Of a DNA stretch of 57,305 nucleotides, positions 51,957-57,305 are shown one piece after another. Every line of letters starts with the position of its first letter. Position 1 is the first letter of the stretch. A program made the position numbers and the translations under genes. Location: the NCBI GenBank assembly GCA_903928225.1, contig CAIYPU010000150.1, positions 1-57,305 on the forward strand, in the 5' to 3' direction. This stretch comes from an uncultured Chlorobiaceae bacterium (GTDB taxonomy: Bacteria > Bacteroidota > Chlorobiia > Chlorobiales > Chlorobiaceae). The notes beneath the pieces were generated by a model. It was given only the letters and a program-made list of their open reading frames with translations. It ran no database searches and was not told the DNA's origin.

Positions 51957-53477
51957 ATGAAAAATTTCAGGGATTCAATCATTGCGCTTATCACCGAAAC
52001 GTCGGCAAACCTTCCCAGTGACGTCAGGGTGGCATTGTCGGACGCGATCTCGAATGAGGACCCGTCATCCAGGGCGGGACTTGCCATGTCGGCTATTTCG
52101 GTGAATATCGATATGGCGGTGGACAATGTGTCGCCTGTCTGCCAGGATACCGGTATGCCGACCTTTTTCATCCACACCCCATCCGGCGTCGATCAGCTTC
52201 AGATGAAAAAGGATATCCGGGAAGCGGTCGCCGAAGTATCGAAAACAGGCAAGCTCCGTCCAAACGCGGTCGATGCGATAACCGGAAAAAATTCCGGCAA
52301 CAACATCGGCGAACATTTTCCGGTCATCCATTTCGAGCCCTGGGCTGAAAATGCCGTCGAGGTCCGTCTGGTCCTGAAGGGCGGGGGATGTGAAAACAAA
52401 AATATGCAATACTCCCTGCCGGCTGAAATTCCCGGTCTCGGCCGGGCTTCGCGTGATATCGACGGCGTCCGCAAATGCCTCCTGCACGCGGTTTTCCAGG
52501 CCCAGGGCCAGGGATGCAGCCCGGGGTTCATCGGCGTCGGCATCGGCGGGGACAGGACGAGCGGGTTCGAGCTTGCAAAGAAACAGCTTTTCAGGCGGGT
52601 TGACGACCGGAACCCTGATGTGGAACTTGACCTGCTCGAGCAGGAGATCCTCCGGAAAGCCAATACGCTCGATATCGGGCCGATGGGCTTCGGCGGAAAA
52701 GCAACCCTCCTGGGATGCAAGATCGGGAAATCACACAGGGTTCCCGCAAGTTTTTATGTTTCGGTAGCCTACAACTGCTGGGCATACAGACGCCTCGGCA
52801 TCCTGGTCGATCCGGCAAGCGGTTCCATAACCTCCTGGCAGTACCGTGACGCTTCGGAAATTTCCCGCATGTCGTCAGGTGAAGGCATACCCCTGACTGG
52901 CAGCGAGATTGTCCTGCAGGCCCCCCTTACCGAAGAGCAGGTAAGAAGCCTCAAAGTCGGAGACATGGTGATTGTGAACGGTCCTATGCATACCGGACGC
53001 GATGCGTTTCACCATCATATGATGCACAACGACCTGCCGGAGCACCTCGACACCGAAGGCGGCATTCTTTTCCATTGCGGACCGGTCGTCCTGAAAGACG
53101 GTGACGGTAGCTACCGGGTTACCGCTGCAGGACCGACAACATCGATCAGGGAGGAGCCATACCAGGCCGACGTCATCAGGAAACTCGGATTACGCGCGAT
53201 TATCGGGAAGGGCGGCATGGGACCGAAAACCCTGAAAGGGCTCGAGGATTACGGGGCAGTTTATCTCAATGCCATCGGCGGGGCCGCTCAATATTATGCA
53301 AAGTGCATCGAAAAAGTAACCGGGGTCGATTTCCTCGAAGAGATGGGCGTTCCTGAAGCGATGTGGCATTTCGAGGTGCATTCGTTCCCGGCGATTGTTA
53401 CCATGGATGCCCATGGTAACAGCCTCCACAGCAGGATCGAGGACGATTCGTTCCGTCAGCTCGGTACGCTGGCCTGA
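51957..53477 (+). CDS. Fumarate hydratase, class I (fused alpha and beta domains)
   Basis: A 506-residue single-chain [4Fe-4S] hydro-lyase. The N-terminal alpha part has the cluster Cys in SPVCQDTGMPTFFIH, GGGCENKNMQYSLP and QGCSPGFIGVGIGGDRTSG (in part). The C-terminal beta part carries GDMVIVNGPMHTGRDAFHH and GKGGMGPKTLKGLEDYGA. Both halves lie in one frame, as in FumA/FumB. Class I fumarases are oxygen-sensitive and suit an anaerobe. It is the second fumarase in the window (fumC at 41273). I avoid the FumA/FumB symbol because close specificity is not visible. Confidence 0.92.
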   Translation: MKNFRDSIIALITETSANLPSDVRVALSDAISNEDPSSRAGLAMSAISVNIDMAVDNVSPVCQDTGMPTFFIHTPSGVDQLQMKKDIREAVAEVSKTGKLRPNAVDAITGKNSGNNIGEHFPVIHFEPWAENAVEVRLVLKGGGCENKNMQYSLPAEIPGLGRASRDIDGVRKCLLHAVFQAQGQGCSPGFIGVGIGGDRTSGFELAKKQLFRRVDDRNPDVELDLLEQEILRKANTLDIGPMGFGGKATLLGCKIGKSHRVPASFYVSVAYNCWAYRRLGILVDPASGSITSWQYRDASEISRMSSGEGIPLTGSEIVLQAPLTEEQVRSLKVGDMVIVNGPMHTGRDAFHHHMMHNDLPEHLDTEGGILFHCGPVVLKDGDGSYRVTAAGPTTSIREEPYQADVIRKLGLRAIIGKGGMGPKTLKGLEDYGAVYLNAIGGAAQYYAKCIEKVTGVDFLEEMGVPEAMWHFEVHSFPAIVTMDAHGNSLHSRIEDDSFRQLGTLA

Positions 53478-53493
53478 AGTAAAGGCCGATAAC

Positions 53494-53573
53494 TGGACCT
53501 CCGAGGTCCCGTGAAAAGCATTGCAGTGGATTTGCAGAGAGCAGTGGAAGCGGGTTATGATGCCCGCTTCTTC
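53494..53573. terminator. Paired hairpins between convergent fumarase and LRR genes
   Basis: A perfect 6-bp hairpin GGACCT-CCG-AGGTCC (53495-53509) is followed by an 8-bp hairpin GAAGCGGG-TTATGATG-CCCGCTTC (53547-53570) ending in TTCCGTTTCC. The two genes converge with a 108-bp gap, so one or both hairpins probably stop transcription in each direction. There is no long T-run, so efficiency is uncertain. Confidence 0.5.
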
Positions 53574-53585
53574 CGTTTCCCACCC

Positions 53586-54788
53586 TCAGGGCTTGATCAG
53601 GACATCGCAACCGGGATGAAGCTCGATGAAACGCTCTATTTCCGTTCTCGGAATTGTGCTACCCGAAAGCTCGATTTTTTCAAGCTGCTTCAGGTGCATG
53701 AGTGGTTCGATCGAGGTGACGAGGGTATGGGATATATCGAGCTCTTCGAGGTCGGTGAGGCATCCCAGGGCATCGATGTTCTCCAGTGGGGTAAATGCGA
53801 TGCTGAGTTCCCTGATGCTTGTCAGGCCTCTGAGCGGTTCGACCGTCTCGATGCCTGTTTTGCTGCACCGGAGGTATTCAAGGTTCAAAAGGCCCGAGAT
53901 GGGGGCCAGATCGGAAATGCCGGTATTGTTGATCCCGAGCTCTATGAGGTTTTCAAGCTTCGAAAGAGGAGCGAGCGATGATATCCCCGTTTTGTAACAG
54001 CTCAGTTTTTCAAGGTTTACCAGTTCGGCTATCGGTGACAGGTCCTCAACAAGCGTTTCCGAGCAGTACAGTTCCTCGAGGTTCACGAGATTTTTCAACG
54101 GCTCAAGGGAGGAAACCTGCGTACTCGATACCCAGAGCAGTTTCAGGCTCAGAATGTTCTTCAGCGGTTCAAGAGAAGAGAAGTCGCAATCGAATGCATA
54201 AAGCCGCTGCAGCTTGCCGAGTCCGGCGAGCGGAGCCAGGTCGGCGACGGGAGATTCGTCACAGCGAAGCTGCTGAAGGTTTTCAAGTACACTGACCGGC
54301 AGCAGGTCATGAATCCTGCGGCTGTCGCACCTGAGCTGAGTAACCTGGAGAAAATCAAGCAAATCCTGGTCGGATGGTTCCCTTGAAATTTTCAGGGACG
54401 ATTTGACGACCTCTTTCCAGTCGGGGCTCAACGCGTTCCACCACCGCTTCCTTGAGGCATTGTCGTGCAGCAGGGTTGTCCTTGAAGCGCTGCGAAGCAC
54501 TTCGGTGTTGATGCCGCCCGGAATTTCACGGGGAATTGCTTCAACCGGCGGTATTTTTCCCTTTACGGGCTGGGCATCCGGTCCGGCAGGTTCAAGCAGG
54601 TCCGTCAGGCTGCGGGAATACCAGGCAGCCTTTTTTTCTTCGATATTGTGCGTGTGTATATCCCTAGAATCCTGGTCAAGCGACGAGATCTCTTCGAGTA
54701 TATCGTTTCCGCATCGGGGACATACAGCGCTTTCTGCGGTAAGCGGGAACCCGCAGATCGGGCACTGGTTAAAGGTGTTCTGCTCCAA
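53586..54788 (-). CDS. Zinc-ribbon and leucine-rich-repeat protein
   Basis: A 400-residue cytoplasmic protein (no signal peptide). The N-terminus is a zinc ribbon, CPICGFPLTAESAVCPRCGND. A linker of ~120 residues with SDQDLLDFLQVTQL leads to about ten SDS22-like leucine-rich repeats of ~23 residues (LxxLxxLxCxxTxIxxLxPL) from roughly residue 165 to 370, and a C-terminal cap (ERFIELHPGCDVLIKP). The repeats carry Thr/Ser at the TxI position and scattered Cys. It probably mediates protein-protein binding. The target is unknown. It is convergent with the class I fumarase gene. Confidence 0.85.
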   Translation of the reverse strand: MEQNTFNQCPICGFPLTAESAVCPRCGNDILEEISSLDQDSRDIHTHNIEEKKAAWYSRSLTDLLEPAGPDAQPVKGKIPPVEAIPREIPGGINTEVLRSASRTTLLHDNASRKRWWNALSPDWKEVVKSSLKISREPSDQDLLDFLQVTQLRCDSRRIHDLLPVSVLENLQQLRCDESPVADLAPLAGLGKLQRLYAFDCDFSSLEPLKNILSLKLLWVSSTQVSSLEPLKNLVNLEELYCSETLVEDLSPIAELVNLEKLSCYKTGISSLAPLSKLENLIELGINNTGISDLAPISGLLNLEYLRCSKTGIETVEPLRGLTSIRELSIAFTPLENIDALGCLTDLEELDISHTLVTSIEPLMHLKQLEKIELSGSTIPRTEIERFIELHPGCDVLIKP

Positions 54789-55242
54789 ATTTTATTTTCT
54801 TCGAATGGTTTCGGCAGGTTATTCTTACAGTATAAGAAAAAAAGCTTTACAGCCATAACAGGGGGAGGAGATTGCCGAAAAATAAGCCCTTACCCTGCAG
54901 GAATGACCACAGCTGCTGCAAAAAGGAAAGATGATGCCCTGCCGTCAGATCGTTTTACGGAAAGAGTTTTCAAGATTATGGAAAGGTCTTTTACCGTTAT
55001 TGCAGAAGTGTGGCAACCCGGCAGATGTTTTTCAGGAAATCTTTTCGAATAAGCGTCGTTTCCGGTTTTTCAGATGAACAAGGATTATATTTATTGCCTG
55101 TTCCAGTGATAACCCGGAAAAACGGGTTGCAGCCCGTCCATGACTGCGGTTTTTTCGGAATTCGTCACGGTGCCGGGCAGGACCGGTCCGAATGAGGTTG
55201 TGAAAGTATCTGCACAAGCAGCAAAAGGTTCATCGTTTACTT
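54789..55242. other. Divergent region upstream of dnaE and the LRR gene
   Basis: About 450 bp between the divergent LRR and dnaE genes. It must contain both promoters. No strong consensus promoter, hairpin or RNA gene is recognisable. Several small frames on both strands look like noise. Confidence 0.4.
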
Positions 55243-57305
55243 ATGGATTTCGTTCATCTCCACGTCCATACCCACTATTCCATGCAGAGCAGCCCGATTT
55301 TTGCGGGCCAGCTTTTTGCTGCAGCCGCTTCGCTTGGCATGAAAAGCATCGCGGTGACCGATTACTGCGCGATGTTCAACATGCCGGAACTGTTCAACGA
55401 GGCAAAAAATGCCGGTGTGAAACTCATAATAGGAAGCGAACTGCTGCTGCTCGAATCCGACATGCATCAGCTTTCCAGGCCGGGAGCATCACCGTCGCTT
55501 GTCCTTCTGGTCCGGAACGATGCCGGGTACAGGAACCTGAGCATCCTGTTGTCGAGGGCGGCAAAAGACGGTTTCGTGCACGGCATGCCGCATATCGAAA
55601 GCAGGATGCTCGAGCTGCACAACGATGGACTGGTCTGCCTTTCTGCCTACAGCTCAGGGAGAATAGGCAGGGAACTGCTTGCCGGTTCCCCGAAGGAGGC
55701 CGAACGTTTCGCGGCATATTACCGCGAGATATTCGGCGACAACTTCTACCTCGAACTGCAACGCCACAACATGCCGTTCGATGAAAAACTGAACAGGGAC
55801 ACCGTTGCCCTCGCGGAATCGTTCGGTATTCCACTGGTTGCCACAAACAACGTGCATTACCTTGAACGCAAGGATTCAGGATGCTACCGGGCGATGGCTG
55901 CAATACGGAACAAGGAAAAGCTTTCCAGCCCCAACCTCAACGCTCTTCCAGGAAACGATCATTATCTCAAGACGGCTGACGAGATGGGGATGCTGTTCAG
56001 CGATGAGCATGGCGAGCTTGCAAACACCCTGCAGATCACGGAAAAATGCACGTACGCATTTACGGAAAAAGAACCGGTCCTTCCTCATTTCCCTCTTCCG
56101 GAAGGGTTTCAGGACGAGGCGGAGTACCTCCGGCACCTGACCTGGGAAGGAGCGAAGGAGAAATATGCAGGCAGTGAGGCCGATGGCATCACCGGGGAAG
56201 AGGTTAAAGAGAGGATCGAGTTCGAGCTTGGTGTCATCGAAAAAATGGGGTTCAGCTCCTACTTTCTCATCGTCAGCGACCTGATAGCCGCTTCGAGGAG
56301 GCTTGGCTATTCAGTCGGCCCGGGCCGCGGTTCGGCAGCGGGGAGCATTGTCGCCTACCTGACCGGGATAACCCGTATCGACCCGCTCAGGTACAAGCTG
56401 CTCTTCGAGCGTTTTCTGAACCCCGAGAGGCTTTCAATGCCCGATATCGATATTGATTTCACGCCCGTCGGCAAGCAGAAAGTTCTCGAGTATACCGTTG
56501 AAAAATACGGTGATGAAAGTGTGGCCAAAGTTATAGCCATCGGTACGCTCGGTGCGAAAGCAGCCATCCGCGATGCCGGCAGGGTGCTCGAGGTGCCTCT
56601 TCCGGTTGTCGACCGCCTTGCGAAGCTTGTGCCCGGCAGGCCCGGTACGACGCTTGAAAAAGCATTGAGCGAAGTCAAGGAGCTCAGGCAGTATGCCGAA
56701 AGTACTCCGGAAAACCGTCAGCTGCTGGAGTATGCCCGTGCTCTGGAAGGCAGGGCCAGGAACGTTTCGATGCACGCAGGCGCGGTCGTGATCACCGATG
56801 GGCCGCTCGAAGAGCAGGTCCCGCTCTATGTTTCGAACAAGATTGAAACCGAGGTCCGGAAGTTCGCGGATGAAATCGACCTTGACGAAGAGGAACCATC
56901 GAAAGGGAAATCTGCTGACGAAAACGAGGAAAAACAGGTGGTGACGCAGTTCGACAAGAACTGGATCGAAACGGCGGGGCTCCTGAAAATCGATTATCTC
57001 GGCCTCGAAACACTGGCGGTCATCGACGAAACCCTCAGGCTGATTAAAAGACGGCATGGTATGGATATCGATCTTGAAAAAGTCCCGATGACCGACAGGA
57101 AGACCTTCCGGATTTTCCAGGACGGCAAGATGGCGGGCATTTTCCAGTTTGAATCATCGGGCATGCAGAGCTACATGACCCGCCTGCAGCCAACACAGAT
57201 CGGCGATATCATCGCTATGAGCGCGCTTTACCGGCCCGGCGCCCTCAATGCACGCATCGACGAGAAGCGCAATGCGGTGGACCTTTTCGTCGACCGCAAG
57301 CATGG
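55243..57305 (+). CDS. dnaE: DNA polymerase III alpha subunit, 5' part (cut by window end)
   Basis: The first 687 codons of the replicative polymerase catalytic subunit, from the ATG at 55243. The PHP domain begins DFVHLHVHTHYSM, and the polymerase core shows the YFLIVSDLI and GPGRGSAAGSIVAYLTG motifs (about 340-375) and the catalytic MPDIDIDF (Asp401 and Asp403). FQFESSGM and the late RPGAL are also present. PHP metal-site motifs are altered: TDYCAMF where many DnaE have TDHG, and NNVHY where NDxHY is usual. An acidic insertion (about 536-566, DEIDLDEEEPSKGKS-type) precedes the conserved GLLKIDYLGLETL. The 3' part is outside the window. Confidence 0.95.
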   Translation, partial: MDFVHLHVHTHYSMQSSPIFAGQLFAAAASLGMKSIAVTDYCAMFNMPELFNEAKNAGVKLIIGSELLLLESDMHQLSRPGASPSLVLLVRNDAGYRNLSILLSRAAKDGFVHGMPHIESRMLELHNDGLVCLSAYSSGRIGRELLAGSPKEAERFAAYYREIFGDNFYLELQRHNMPFDEKLNRDTVALAESFGIPLVATNNVHYLERKDSGCYRAMAAIRNKEKLSSPNLNALPGNDHYLKTADEMGMLFSDEHGELANTLQITEKCTYAFTEKEPVLPHFPLPEGFQDEAEYLRHLTWEGAKEKYAGSEADGITGEEVKERIEFELGVIEKMGFSSYFLIVSDLIAASRRLGYSVGPGRGSAAGSIVAYLTGITRIDPLRYKLLFERFLNPERLSMPDIDIDFTPVGKQKVLEYTVEKYGDESVAKVIAIGTLGAKAAIRDAGRVLEVPLPVVDRLAKLVPGRPGTTLEKALSEVKELRQYAESTPENRQLLEYARALEGRARNVSMHAGAVVITDGPLEEQVPLYVSNKIETEVRKFADEIDLDEEEPSKGKSADENEEKQVVTQFDKNWIETAGLLKIDYLGLETLAVIDETLRLIKRRHGMDIDLEKVPMTDRKTFRIFQDGKMAGIFQFESSGMQSYMTRLQPTQIGDIIAMSALYRPGALNARIDEKRNAVDLFVDRKH

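Overview
Organism. The gene content and the GC-rich housekeeping genes fit a Gram-negative bacterium. I infer a green sulfur bacterium (Chlorobiota/Chlorobiales) or a close relative, from overall gene style and from two different fumarases lying close together, which would suit a reductive TCA cycle. No photosynthesis gene lies in the window, so this is a moderate-confidence inference.

Left part, 1-16.5 kb: an accessory region. A cut-off AAA ATPase gene (1-152) is followed by a cluster of short palindromic, MITE-like repeats and a decayed tandem array (385-768). A compact minus-strand Tad/Flp pilus operon (10139 down to 845) then encodes Flp pilin, CpaB/RcpC, CpaC/RcpA secretin, TadE, a TadG-like protein, CpaE/TadZ, the CpaF/TadA ATPase, TadB, TadC and a PilD-type prepilin peptidase. 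Upstream of flp is an AT-rich leader with a promoter candidate, an inverted repeat and two diverged copies of a ~91-bp direct repeat. Next come a GT87-type and a PIG-V-type integral membrane glycosyltransferase, a membrane-anchored protein coupled to the latter by ATGA, and a GtrB/DPM1-type polyprenyl-phosphate glycosyltransferase. Together these look like a lipid-linked, periplasmic glycosylation set. The spacers here are long and AT-rich.

Central core, 16.5-42.7 kb. Plus strand: a small unknown gene, purC, a DedA protein, an orphan N-terminal transketolase half, rsmD, coaD, an aspartate aminotransferase, a PlsC-type acyltransferase, a PSP1/RicT-like protein, metG, an initiator tRNA with promoter and terminator, and a DUF1343 (NamZ-like) exported protein. 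Minus strand: two tandem cyclopropane-fatty-acid-synthase-like methyltransferases, a STAS protein with an AT-hook-like tail, an operon of a sodium:solute symporter with maf and miaA, a PfkB kinase, a GH13 protein with altered catalytic motifs, and prfC. Plus strand again: an AGCS amino acid symporter, ppa and fumC.

Right part, 42.7-57.3 kb: a KdsC-like HAD phosphatase next to a short NeuB-type synthase, a secreted Sel1-repeat protein, htpG, a ferritin-like/VIT1 fusion (iron or manganese transport), an APH-AAA kinase fusion (minus), uspA, a fused class I fumarase, a zinc-ribbon leucine-rich-repeat protein (minus), and the 5' part of dnaE, which runs off the window end.

Most notable: the Tad pilus plus GT-C glycosylation region with its repeat-rich flanks; degenerate PHP metal-site residues in DnaE; a GH13 protein with Asn at a catalytic Asp position; the orphan half transketolase; and the STAS/AT-hook fusion.
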